Positions 11,796 through 22,640 of a DNA stretch of 64,000 nt are shown piece by piece. The DNA lies in contig CAUJLY010000003.1 of NCBI GenBank assembly GCA_963281155.1, positions 6,076,001 to 6,140,000 of the forward strand, in the 5' to 3' direction. This DNA comes from Rhabditophanes sp. KR3021 (taxonomy: Eukaryota > Nematoda > Chromadorea > Rhabditida > Alloionematidae). The notes under the pieces were generated by a model, which searched no databases, was not told the DNA's origin, and saw only the letters and a program-made list of their open reading frames with translations. The stretch's first letter is position 1, and the number at the start of each line of letters is the position of its first letter. The position numbers were made by a program, and so were the translations under genes.

Positions 11796-12212
11796 ATGTT
11801 GTCCTATTTTCAATTGTTAATGACGCTATCTGTTCTTCTGCTTTCGCTGATTGGATGCAAGAGAGATGCCAAGAAAGGAGCTACCCCACCCGCTGCCAAA
11901 ACCCCCAAATCAGACAGGAAAGGCAAGAGCAATAAAAGTGATAAGAAAAAGAAGGACAAGAATCTTGTTACAGCTAAGGAAGACAAGGATATGAAGGGAG
12001 CTGACAAGACTGCTGCTAAACCTGGTGATGTCAAACCTACAGCTAGCGCCAAACCAGGTGATATCAAGGAAGAAACTAAACCAGAAAGCAAGGAAGAGAC
12101 CAAACCCGAAGATAAAGAAGCTATTTCAACTAAAAATGATGGAAGCGCCACCACTTCAGTCAAAAAAGATGGTGAAGAAAAGGAAGGCAAAAAGCCTGAT
12201 GAAGAGAGATAA
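11796..12212 (+). CDS. Small secreted Lys/Glu-rich protein
   Basis: Single exon, 138 aa from the ATG at 11796. Residues 1-20 form a classical signal peptide ending at Gly-Cys before a dibasic KRD. The rest is low complexity, with Lys, Asp/Glu, Ala and Thr making up most of it, and degenerate repeats of the form AKPGDxK (about residues 81-101) and ExKPExKEE (about 101-117). No Cys remains after the signal region. Nematodes carry many short secreted proteins of this shape with a signal peptide ending in GCK; their function is unknown. Upstream in-frame codons exist but no better start. A high-Lys, disordered composition argues against an enzyme. Confidence 0.65.
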   Translation: MLSYFQLLMTLSVLLLSLIGCKRDAKKGATPPAAKTPKSDRKGKSNKSDKKKKDKNLVTAKEDKDMKGADKTAAKPGDVKPTASAKPGDIKEETKPESKEETKPEDKEAISTKNDGSATTSVKKDGEEKEGKKPDEER

Positions 12213-12523
12213 TTTTCTGGACTTAGTCTTCCATTGAATACTGCAACTTCATCCACTTTGAATTCTATCAAAATTGATTGCTGCCTTCCCATTGCTTTAT
12301 TCAACGCATATTATTTTTTTCTATATAAATATAATAAAATAAATGCAGAGGTTCTTGTGTTCTTAATTTTATGGTGTCTATTTTTGATTTGAATGTGGTT
12401 AGCTACTTTGGTAATGTGTTTTAATTCTGTCTGTCTAAGATGGAGTATGATTTGAATTTGATCAAAAGTCTAATGATAGTTATATCTTTTAGCCGTTATA
12501 TTTTAAAATAATCTGCTATCAAA
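12213..12523. other. Intergenic with likely trans-splice acceptor for the carrier gene
   Basis: An AATAAA-rich 3' end of the preceding gene lies at about 12331-12341. TATATCTTTTAG ends at 12492, 31 bases before the carrier ATG, and has the form of a spliced-leader acceptor. Confidence 0.4.
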
Positions 12524-13436
12524 ATGTCAAAGGAGGATTTTTTGAGAAGTTTTATTGCTGGTGGCGTCGGAGGGTCATGCGCAGTTTCAGTGGGCCATCC
12601 TTTCGACACTGTAAAGGTTAGATTGCAGACCATGCCGAAAGTTCTTGGACACGAAAAGCCTCAGTTCACGGGCGTTTTCGATTGCTTTAAGAAAACTTGT
12701 CTAAAGGAAGGTTACCTATCGCTGTATAAAGGCATGGCTGTACCAGTAATCGGAGCTGCTCCCACATTTGCTGTTTTTTTTGGATGCTGCCAAGTTGGAA
12801 AATGGCTTCAGACAACTGAAGAAGGCCAGACTTTAACATTCATTCAAAACGTCAATGCAGGTGTATTAGCTGGAATTGGAACTGCGGTGATTATTGTGCC
12901 TGGTGAACGGATAAAGTGCCTCTTGCAAATCCAAAATACCAACTCTAATGCTATGAGATGCAATGGTCCTTGGGATGCTTTTAAGAAATTGTACAAGCAA
13001 AAAAGTCTTTACAGAGGAACTGTGGCGACACTTATGAGAGGTAAGTTTTAGATTATAGTGATTAATAAAAAGCGTTTTGGATATTCCTGCGAGTGGAGCA
13101 TATATGGGAACTTACGAATTACTAAAAAGAAAATTTTCTGGGGATCAAAGTAAGGAAATGTCGCCGTTAGCGACTCTCGCAGCTGGAGGTTTTGCGGGAA
13201 TGGCAAATTGGGCAGTGTGTATTCCTGCTGATGTCATCAAATCTCGACTACAAATCGCCGCTGAAGGGAAGTATCCAAACGGAATTAGAGATGTATTCAG
13301 AGAAATCATCAGAGAAGAAGGGGCTCGTGGTTTATTTAAAGGATTCACGGCGGTAATGATCAGAGCATTTCCCGCAAACGCGGCTTGTTTCTTCGGGTAC
13401 GAATTAACGATGAATAGATTGAGTGGTCTTTGGTAG
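12524..13436 (+). CDS. dif-1: Mitochondrial carnitine/acylcarnitine-type carrier (SLC25A20, DIF-1-like), 290 aa
   Basis: An inner-membrane exchanger of the SLC25 family with six helices and three repeats. The three signature motifs are [11 protein letters not shown] (about 25-35), [11 protein letters not shown] and [11 protein letters not shown]; the unusual second motif with GERIK is typical of the carnitine/acylcarnitine branch. Exons are 12524-13040 and 13081-13436. The join recreates the conserved LMRDIPASG, but the only boundary that does so leaves an intron of 40 bp that starts GTAAGT and ends TTTTGG, not AG. Using the nearest AG (13071-13072) puts the second exon out of frame. So there is either a real GT-GG intron or a single A-to-G difference in this assembly. 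Everything else is intact, including 290-aa length. The dif-1 name rests on recall of the family, not on an alignment. Confidence 0.85.
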
Positions 13437-13891
13437 TGAGGATCGTCAAAACATAATTGAGGTCTTTTAAGAGTTTAGTAGAATAAATATTTTTAATGCA
13501 TCCTGTGTTATTGTATCTTATATAAAGTATAACAAAAGTATGATTGACAAAAAGAAATTAAAAATTGCCACATTTTATCTAAATGGATAAGTATATGTTC
13601 CCTATATGTAATGAGTAGTTTTTAAAGCAATTTACTTGTTGGTGTTTTTCAGAGATTAGTAAAATGTAAAACAAAAATTGGTAATTAAAATCAGCTTCAT
13701 TAAAGAAGCAACAATTTTATGACATCTGGAACTAAGTATTCACACCCCAACACACGTCGATACAATTTTTGCCCTAATATGCAAAATAATTAAACAAACA
13801 ATTAACTTTAGACAAATTTTATTATTTCAAATTTATAATACAAATAAAAATACCAAGTATAAAAGACACATTTCAAAGTACCAAATGTAAG
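13437..13891. other. Intergenic between convergent carrier and LolA-like genes
   Basis: Contains the carrier's AATAAATA signal near 13483 and, on the other strand, the 3' flank of the LolA-like gene. Nothing else seen. Confidence 0.5.
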
Positions 13892-15857
13892 TTATTCAAA
13901 AATTTGATAAGCAAGACCTGTCAAGCGCTGTTGCTTAAATTTAAATACAACTCCGCCGATTCCTAGAATAACTCCGAAGGCGAATGAAAAGATAAAAGTG
14001 ATAAACATAGCCGATCCTGTGTAGCCTTGGAATGGAGCAGGTTTAGGTAACACATCAACAGGTGGAAGTTGCCCAAAAGAGTCTTGTTTAATCGCCAACT
14101 TAAGGCCATTAACGGTTAGTGGGACTTCTTGACTTATCATTGTGGAATTAATTCTGGATCTAATATCAGCAACACTTGTTTCATTCTTGAATAAAATTGT
14201 TTTTGAAGGAATAACAATGTTCTTGTCAGTGATGGCAAAGAAGATAGCTACATCTGAATCTGCCGGCTTGAAGAAATGGTTGACAAATCTAAGAGGAGAA
14301 GATGATGTCATGTTTGCCAAGACAATTGACAATGAATCACTAATTTTCTTTAATCCAATCGTTTCTAGCTTCTTTAAACCGACGTCCTTGACTTTTACAT
14401 AGAAGTATGATTCATCGTTTGTATTTGAACATGAAGCAACGTCAAAGCTCCTTGAACTAAAGCCAGATGAAGTTGTATTTTTGATTTCATTTAATTGTAA
14501 TGCTTTTGACTTGCCGTCTTTCATGTAATAAATGATTGAATGCAATACTGGAGCCGAGACATCCTCTTCTTTCCATGTTTCAACTGTAAAAAAGTAATTC
14601 TACGTTTCCAGTTTGTGTTTTTGTAAGAAATGAATCCAATTTTTGATTTGCTACACCCAAGACTTTGCCATAATAAAAAAATCCATTTCCAAATGTGCTG
14701 AAAAACATATCTTGAGCATTTTTAAGAGATAAAGTCTTGTTGACAGTTTTAATATCTGCAAACGTTTCAGTAATTGCCTGTACTTTTAAACAAGTATCTT
14801 TTTCTTCACGCAAAATATATTCGAATCCATAAGTCAAATCATGGATAATTGTCAATTTTCCTTGACTCTTCACACTGTCTGCAAAACTGCCAATAAAAGG
14901 AACATCCACTGTTTTAGCAAAATCACTTTCAAATGAAACCAAATTATTAGTTTTGTCGTAAACAACTCCAACAATCTCACTAATCTCCTTAACCTCATCA
15001 ATATAATTGTATGAAGCAGAGAAATGAGATGAAAAGGCAGTGGGGAGAGTTTGTTTTGGAAAACCTTCGCAATAAATCCCTCTTGGTGGTAAAAGCTCCG
15101 CTTCCTTTAAAGATATATCAGGCTTCTCTACCTCAACTAGCGAAATAGATACATCAGATGTTATTTTTTGTGTTGTTTTATCACCAACTGTATCAACTAA
15201 ACAAAATATTAGTAAGCGGCTTTATTCTAACTTACCATCATACTCAATCAATGAAATTGAATAAATTAAGGGATTTTTTAGAGAAATATCATATGGTTTT
15301 TGCAGTGTAGAAGGCCCGGCATAAGATACAATTATTTGAATATTTGCTTTGTTAGACTTTGTGGCATTGAAGCACCCAACATATTGGACTGATTCAACGC
15401 CATTTATCTCATCAACACTTGGAAGCAATTTGGATGAGTCATATTTCTGTTTAATGATAGCATTGATTAAGGATGACATTGAAATGTTACTTAATGAAAA
15501 GGCTGTTTTGATTGAATCTGAGACCAAATACGGTTTGAATTCTTCTTTTTTACCAAGAGTACAACTCTTTTCTTTTAAATTAACTAGGAAATCGCTTTTT
15601 TCGCCCAATATTAATTTGGTTTGACTCGTTCCGCTAGTAACAGCAAATGTTCCAGTATCTCCGTAGTTAATTTCAACTACTTTAGACGTTTCATTAGTAA
15701 TAAAATTAGTCAATCTCGATACAACTCTAATGTCTCCTAGCAACTCCAACCCAGGTGGCAATTTTTCATCATTAAAGGTAATAGCAGGTTCACCACATAC
15801 AATAGAATGACCATTGACTAAACCGATCAAGGTAATAAAAATAAGGAATACTTTCAT
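13892..15857 (-). CDS. Type I membrane protein, nematode LolA-like-domain family, frame broken by 1 nt
   Basis: Start ATG at 15857 gives a signal peptide (MKVFLIFITLIGLVNG) and a large lumenal/extracellular part with many Asn-glycosylation sequons. One membrane helix follows near the C-terminus (SAMFITFIFSFAFGVILGIG) with a short basic tail (KFKQQR). Exons in transcript order are 15236-15857 and 13892-15196, with a 39-bp intron. The architecture, with repeated beta-rich blocks and paired Cys such as CEGF and CFNATK, resembles nematode proteins annotated with LolA-like domains; I recognise this only by general similarity. At the A6 run 14588-14593 the frame shifts: reading through stops after VELLFYS, while removing one base gives LFTVETWKEEDV and an open frame to the normal end, 641 aa in total. 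A 20-bp intron there is implausibly short. The function in nematodes is unknown. Confidence 0.7.
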
Positions 15858-16198
15858 GGTTAGTCTCTCTTTTAGAGGAAATTTATTCAAAATACTTAAA
15901 AACAATGTAGTAGATATGTCGTATGTTTAGACGTATGATGGTGGTATGTAAACAATTAGACTAGTGGAGAGATGTTGTTGTCTTCGATGGAAGCAACTTC
16001 GGATGTTTGTGTGGTTTTTTATTAAAAGTGATAAAAGGAATAAATGTTTGATTTAGAATTAAAAATAAACTTTTGAAAAATGGATATTTGTCTTTTATGG
16101 TAATTATTACATATACAATTTATAAAAAATAGAAATACTAAGATGCTAAATTATTTTATTTTACAAGACGTTGAAGTAAGCAATGAGTGTTGTAGAAA

Positions 16199-16458
16199 TT
16201 AGTTGACTCTTGATTCGAAAGATATTATTTGTTCCCAAACCAATGAATTAGCTTGATTATGTTGACCACCTGAGAAGAGGAAATCAATTTCAGAGGAACG
16301 AGCAGGTGGAATTTGTTTGAATTAAAACCGGGAATGCGTTCTAAAATGTTAATACTAAATATGATACATTAATAATATTGCTTACTCTTGGATTTATTAG
16401 TGTTCAGTTGAGTGGTCCTATTGCTATTGCCACCTTCCTGATCCTTTCCTTCAGCCAT
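16199..16458 (-). CDS. Small hypothetical two-exon gene or remnant
   Basis: From an ATG at 16458 the first exon (16386-16458) encodes a hydrophilic MAEGKDQEGG... start and ends at a GTAAGC donor; an acceptor CATTTTAG leads to a second exon starting at 16340 with KKRIPGFN. One frame closes early, while a frame one base away encodes the coding-looking KQIPPARSSEIDFLFSGG and ends at TAA 16199-16201. One missing T near 16317 would join them. The region between this and the LolA-like gene (15858-16198) is plain AT-rich DNA. No family recognised; low confidence. Confidence 0.3.
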
Positions 16459-16673
16459 CAAACGATATTAGCAATAAACTACAATTTATTAGACTAGAAT
16501 AATGGCTGCTTTTGCATAAACATCATTATCTTAAATATATGCAAAATTATAATATACAATTGTTGATGACATCACAACTACGTGTAATGACGACATAAAC
16601 TAATTTCATAAATACAATTAAACGTATATTCAAATTATACAACAATTAGCGACACCAGAAATTTCGATTTTTC

Positions 16674-16960
16674 TTATTTAATCGAGTCATTCAATTCTCG
16701 AGATGCTTCAACAGCATCTTTGGATGCCTTTTCAGCTATATACCTTTCTTTCCTAAGTAATACTGTGTTTTTATGCAATGCACAAGCTACGCCATCATCA
16801 TTAGTTGCTTAGGCTTTGATTTAACAGTTGGGGATATAACTGCAATAGTCGCTTTTAGAGTTTTCAATTTGGCAAAAGCTGAAAAAGATCGGATAATGGC
16901 TTAAGCTCCAGAAGATTGGATAATGTCTGGAGCTCCAGAAGAAGGATCATGGCATGTCTA
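16674..16960 (-). pseudogene. Coding remnant, unknown family
   Basis: On the minus strand an open stretch ends AEKASKDAVEASRELNDSIK-stop at 16674, with upstream pieces SSGAPDIIQSSGA and AFAKLKTLKATIAVI in different or interrupted frames. The alternating stops and frame changes suggest a decayed gene. No donor or acceptor set reconnects it. Confidence 0.3.
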
Positions 16961-17210
16961 TGTTTGAATGAATTTGTTGGGCAAATTTCCAGTCTTTTAT
17001 ACTTTTTAATTGTCCAAAATTTGAATGATATCAATTTACCGTAACTAAATAAATTTTTTTCGAATCATAGGAAATTATAAAAGCAACCATTTTTGAAATA
17101 AAGTATCATAATACAAGCCTTTGAAATTATAAAATATTTGATCGGAGTATTTGGCAAACCAGATAAATTATTAATAGTGTGTTTATTTGCAATTGACCAG
17201 AAATCACATT

Positions 17211-17753
17211 TTCGATGCCTGTTTTACTTCGGCAAAAGTTGGCACTTTTACGAGAGTATTTGTTCTTCTCAATAATGTTATTAATTAGAATACTGAAATT
17301 GATGACACGAGTTCAGGTGGAATTGCTACTCTAGAGTGTATTTTAATGAAGTACTCTTAATTTATTGGTGATAAAAATATTCCGTATCAGAGAAAATTGC
17401 GCGCAAACAAATCATCGATGTGCATTTGAGCGAAAAAGAGACAACTGAATTGAATACCGCAATTATTACATAATGTTGTATTCTCGAATTGAAAACAGAT
17501 TCGTTGGCTTTTATTAGGTATGCGGTTGTTGTAAATGGACAGAAATCGTGTTATGCTTTGAATGTATTGAACTTAAGCTAATGGGCAAATTAGGAAACAT
17601 CCCAATGAGAAAAGTAAAGGTTAGGAATCTGATGTTGAACCTGAAGATATCCTTGACGTTAAATTCGGTTATGTTTCTGATCGTAGATCTAATAATAGCC
17701 TTAAACTCTCTAATTATGAAAAAACACCATTTAAAAGACAAATCAAAAGTTAA
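17211..17753 (+). pseudogene. Degraded protein-coding relic
   Basis: Plus-strand segments with protein-like composition follow each other but are cut by in-frame stops and frame changes. They are FDACFTSAKVGTFTRVFVLL, EIDDTSSGGIATLECILMKY, EKIARKQIIDVHLSEKETTE and LELKTDSLAFIRYAVVVNGQ, then a last piece ESDVEPEDILDVKFGYVSDR ending at TAA 17751. No splice arrangement removes all stops. Family not recognised. Confidence 0.35.
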
Positions 17754-18799
17754 GTTCTTTACTATTTATTTTAATATCTTATATGTTAGCTATCAGCAAT
17801 TTTAAATAAAATAATCTATTTATGATCACGTTTTTTGCTTTTTATTTTTAATTCAACGAAAGTCTGATGCACGTATAAACTTTAATAAAATAATATCTCT
17901 AGAAGTACATCTAAATAATACGTTATATTCATAAATATTACGTTTTTATGATGTAATATAGTGTTACATAGATAGTCTTTTAATCTTAAATATTCTAGAC
18001 TTATACATTTATTTAAAAATAACTATATTTAAAGAAAGCGATATTCAATTAGCAAGAGATGTCATTTTTCCAGAATGATCATTAATAATTATTTATTTCA
18101 TTATGATTAAAACACATTTATAATCTGAATCACTTTGAAATTCCAAAATAGAATATGTCATTTACGAGGTATCAACCGCATGTAGATTGCTCTTTAGAAG
18201 CAACAATCACAATTTCTCTTTCATTCCTCATTTAATGATATGTACATTATGAACCAAATTACAATTAAGTTATCACCACACGTGTCCCGATCCACTTATT
18301 GGTGACATCATCAATAATTCGACATCTATGTTACCTCGTGCAAAGTATACTCTTTTATATCTTCACTAACCATTAAGGGTATCACTCGAATTTGTTAAAA
18401 GAGAAAAAACTCCATGGTAACCATATAATTTTTGTGTTTCCTTTATTAATTAAAAAATCTTTACTCGAGTATGCGTGCATTCAATTTAGTTAACAATTAT
18501 TCATTTTCTTTTTAGAGATAAACATTTTAGGTTTATTGTTCGACATTCAAGCTAGTCGTTGAAGCTATTGTAAAACCAAAAGATTAAAAACGACGGAGCT
18601 AATACAATCAATTTATTTATTTTGACTAAAATACCAACTCAAAAACTGACAGAACAGTCTCACTACAAAGGTACATTACTTAAACATTGAAATTAAATGT
18701 AGTGTTTTTTGACGGTAATATTGAGATCCTTTTGTTTATTAAATAAAACTATGCATTTTAATTTTTACAATATTTAGAATATTTCCTTGACTATCAAAA
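17754..18799. other. Intergenic upstream of the arrestin-fold gene
   Basis: Very AT-rich. TACAATATTTAG ending at 18777, 22 bases before the ATG at 18800, looks like a spliced-leader acceptor. Nothing else supported. Confidence 0.4.
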
Positions 18800-19781
18800 A
18801 TGAAAGGAACCTTCAAACTTGAACAATCAGAAGGTTTACTTCTCTACCCCGAAAACTATCTTCCGGGAACACACGTTCCAGGAACCTTCTTCTTAACATT
18901 AGACAAGAAACAAAAATTCAATCGCCTAAGCATATCTTTAAAAGGATCCTCAATCAGTACATTTAATATACATTACTACAGTGGTTCGGCTTACATAACT
19001 CATTCTATATCTTCAACGTCAGACTTTAAAGCTGTCGAGATGACTTTACTCGATAATGAAGAATTGGGTCCTGGGACTTATGAATACAAATTTAATATTC
19101 CCATTCCAACAAATTGGCCCCAATCAATTAAGGAAAAACATGGAGAAATCCGATATACGGTCCATGCTCATGCTGACGTTCCATGGTCTTTTAATAAGAA
19201 CTTTGAACAACAAATTACCATTCTTCCCATTTTTGATCCTGCATTTATGTCATTGTACATGACAAAGCCATCACCATTTACAGATGTAAGTAATTTGTCT
19301 TCAACATTTGGCTTTTTGTCCTCTGGTTCAAAAAAAATTGCCTTTGAAGTTCAATTGGCTAGAGGGGTCTCTTGCCTAAATGAAAGTATTGAGTATTCGG
19401 TCAAAGTTGAGAATCTTTCAATATTTGACATTGATAGTTTCAAGACTGAATTAGTTAAAACCATCAATTTGAAGGCTCAAGGTATTTTAATTGTTTATCT
19501 AAATTATAATTTTGTTTCTAATACCAGGTCACTCTAAGAAAGTGGAAGAAGTAGTGTCAAGCTCTGAAATTCCTGTTCAGGTGAAAATGAACGAAACAAA
19601 TAGCTTTAATTCTATCATTCCATTAAAAAGTCTAGCTACTACTTTGAATGAAAAAGACAATTTCAAAATTTCCTACAACATTCGAATCGTTGCTATTGGG
19701 GGGAAAGATGGCAAATCAAATAAGAAAGCAGAGTTTTTGGCTCCTGTCGTCATTACTGGCCCAAGAGTCGATCTTCAATAA
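18800..19781 (+). CDS. Arrestin-domain (alpha-arrestin-like) protein, 311 aa
   Basis: Two exons, 18800-19481 and 19528-19781, with a 46-bp intron joining ...LKAQ|GHSKK. The N-terminal lobe shows the pattern of alpha-arrestin/Vps26-type proteins. Early FxLEQ and LLLYPENYLPGTHVPGTF are followed by LSISLKGSS, then DNEELGPGTYEYKFNIPIP, a direct match to the xxLxxGxxxFPFxFxLP block of arrestin N domains, and GEIRYTVHAHADVPW. A C-lobe follows (IAFEVQLARGVSCLNESIEY onward). In this family such proteins act as trafficking adaptors for membrane proteins, usually via C-terminal PY motifs. No PPxY is present and the protein is shorter than typical ARRDC proteins, as are many nematode arrd genes. Confidence 0.75.
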
Positions 19782-22094
19782 AAGACAGAAACGTTCAATA
19801 TTATTTAAGATACGTCAGATTAATCCACCACCTAATTTCAATCAGATCCCCCACATCAAAAATAATTACGTGACATTTAATCTCTTCCCTAATTAGAATC
19901 CAAAAAATAGACTAGAGATATATCCATATGATAATTGTAACAATTAAACATGTGATAAGACAATTCTTCGAACTACATTGAATAAATAAAAAGTTATATA
20001 CTGACGTGATGGTATAAATTATGTATACAATATATTTCAATTATCCTTAATTTTATTTAAAATCGCATGATTGATAGTGATGGTCTAGATGTGGATTAAT
20101 TTGAACCCTTTATGGACAGTACATCTTTTGATGTCTGTGTGTGTGATGAATTTATGAAGAAACGAACTAAAGTAATTTCATTGAAATAAACTTGGCCTTT
20201 TATGCACTTTGATTGTACAAAAAAGTGTTTAACTTTCTTTGATGGTGGAGGTGTCTGTTTAAATATGTCAAGAAAGGCAAATTGAACCACATTAACGAAT
20301 TTGATGTCAAAATTGTGCCAGTCACTTTTGATTTATACTAGTATGCCATAATCTTTTTTCACTACTTAATATTCATCAAAACAAGTTTTTATTAAAAATC
20401 ATTAACAAAAATTCACATCTTATTTGGTTGAACAATGTAACAAGGTAAAGGGTCATTTTAATAAGTAGGGCTGCAAAAATACATTTTCCCACAAACAAAA
20501 ACAATTGTCATTAAAGGAAGTACTATATAAGAGAGGAATTTACTAAGAAATTACAAATGAAGTGTATTCATGTCAAAAAAGACTTATAATAAAAATACTT
20601 TTACTTGTTCGGCTATTTATTTTGATTAGTCATACAATTTTACACAAAAAATGCTCATTATTTACTTGTTTTCGTTTTGTTTCTTCATAAAAAGATGAAC
20701 AGCAACACTATACGGACAGTCCACTTCTTGAAGATCAAGCATAATATTGGTCTTGTTGTTTAGTGAGTTTTCTTTTTCTTCTTAGACTCAATGCAAGATC
20801 CCTTTTTTTGTCTACCTCTTAACACAAACTTAACAATCAGTAACTAACTATCTATTTTTACCTGTTTTTTATAATTCCAAGCATACTTTTTAACTGTCAT
20901 TTATGCTATATGTCTTTATTTTGTTTTGTCTGAGATATTATTTTGTACTTACCAAACATCTCTTTCTTACCAAATAAATCAACAAGGCTAATAGGCTAAT
21001 AAGCTAATATATACAGGAAAATCTCCTTTTTAAAACATGCATAGTCATCACCAAATTGCATGTCGTCATTTTTGTTTATTTTGAATTTGTTAAGAATAAA
21101 AAATATTCACAAAAGCATTATTGCTAATAATCTCCTCCAATAAATATATCCAAATAAACGTGTTTTCCATGGTTGACTACTTGAGAACCTTAGCTTTTGC
21201 TTAATTATTATTTAGTATTTTGGGAAAGCGAGTTATATAAATATATTCTTCCAGTCATTTTCTAGTTCTTTCCTCTCTTTTTTATTTAAATCAGAAATCT
21301 GGTAAAGACTTTTCTAAAAATGTCATACATCCCCTCTCCCGCTTTTTATTTTTCTAGCTCAAGCAACAAGCAGTTTTTTTATGTTTACAACACAACAAAA
21401 ATTGCCTTCTTGTAAATTTCCTCCTACATAATTGAATCTAAAAAAAGAATAATACCGCACTCTTCACTAATGTCTTTAACTATTTATACATGAATCTTTA
21501 ATTATTCTCATTCAGCCTAAATCACTTTATATCACATCCCAAGCTTTACTATATCCCACCTAAGCTTCAACAAATCTCCTTTTTTACTTGCCAAGCTAAA
21601 CATCTAAATCACTTTTAAGCATATCTACCTTGAATTACTCTTATTAAACTAGAGAAATAATTCATTTCATTAAATCTAATAATTAACAACCTTGAGTTTC
21701 GTCAGTATGCGTATACTTTACTACTAGAAAAATATTAAATCGACCAGACAACTCCAACTTAAGTTGACCAAACTTTGGAAGAAAAGATCGGAGTGGTAGT
21801 GGGAAGGTAATTAGTCTGACAAACTTTAAAATAATATTACTCCAAAAAAGTCTAGCATCTTTAACTTTTTGAAGAGATGATAATTCCTTAATTTGATACA
21901 CAACTACTTCCAAAACTTCGAACATATGGACATGCTACGAAAAAAGTAGGTGATTTACGATAAGCGATCACTTTTTTGGAGCCATATAACACAAACACTT
22001 ATTGGCTACATTAACCTTTTTTGGTAACACACTTTCTTTGTACCTTTAGTATGTCATGTACCTGGAGACAAGTGTCAAGACACCCTTTTTGTAG

Positions 22095-22180
22095 GCTTTT
22101 TGCAGTGGTGATTGGCGTGACCGAGTATCATTAATAATATCAACATTTTTTCCACCAAATTGTTGCCTCCGTTCTTTTGG
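22095..22180 (+). ncRNA. U4 snRNA-like stretch, probably degenerate
   Basis: GGCTTTTTGCAGTGG followed by TGATTGGCGTGACC, then CCGAG, ATTAATAAT and AACATTTTTTCC...GCC run in the same order as blocks in U4 (GCUUUGCGCAGUGG..., CCGAG, AUUAUUGCUAAUU, AAAACUUUUCCC). Spacing is compressed and no good Sm site was seen, so a pseudogene is more likely than a working copy. Comparison is from memory of U4. Confidence 0.22.
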
Positions 22181-22480
22181 CAACATTGCAAAAGGACATG
22201 CATCGTTTATTTATTAAATATCTTTCTCATTTCATTTAGTTGGGAAGGAATTTTTTAAGGATTCGACCCAAATTGCTTTTAGGTAACATTTACTTTATAT
22301 AACTCTATGTATATCCGATCGCCATAATTATACCTTCTAAACAAGAGAAGGATTAGCGAGAAAATTGATTTAAACTATTTATTGTATCCTATTAATGTAA
22401 TATTTTGACTATCTTGACCATGACAGAGTGATCTTGGTATGGATCATCACCAATGATCAGTTAGAAGAACACCGAACAAC

Positions 22481-22640
22481 ACTTACCTTAGTTGTATTTC
22501 CCCTATGGAATCTTCCACCAGCTATCCTTATGCAGGGCAAAGCTTACTTGTTGAACCATATTATCAGGTCGTCATTTCTTTATCATATCAATAAGATCGT
22601 GGTAGTCCGTGCTGACCCAGTCATTGCCCCAGGCCGATCT
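22481..22640 (+). ncRNA. U1 snRNA-like stretch, probably degenerate
   Basis: ACTTACCTT at 22481, CAGGGCAAAGCTTA at 22533 and GTGCTGACCCAGTCATTGCCCC at 22609 match, in order, the U1 5' end (ACUUACCUG), stem-loop II (CAGGGCGAGGCUUA) and the GUGCUGACCCC...CCCC block. The gap between the last two is about 40 bases too long and no Sm site follows. Comparison is from memory of U1. Confidence 0.25.

Noticed and set aside
11810..12304. 164-codon minus-strand frame over the secreted Lys-rich gene
   Set aside because: Its apparent hydrophobicity is the complement of AAG/GAA/GAT repeats; the plus strand has a signal peptide and better start.
14580..14600. 20-bp intron (GTAGAATTACTTTTTTACAG, minus strand) as the explanation of the LolA-like frame break
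   Set aside because: Far below the 36-50 bp intron range here and it would leave the wrong phase; a one-base run error fits better.
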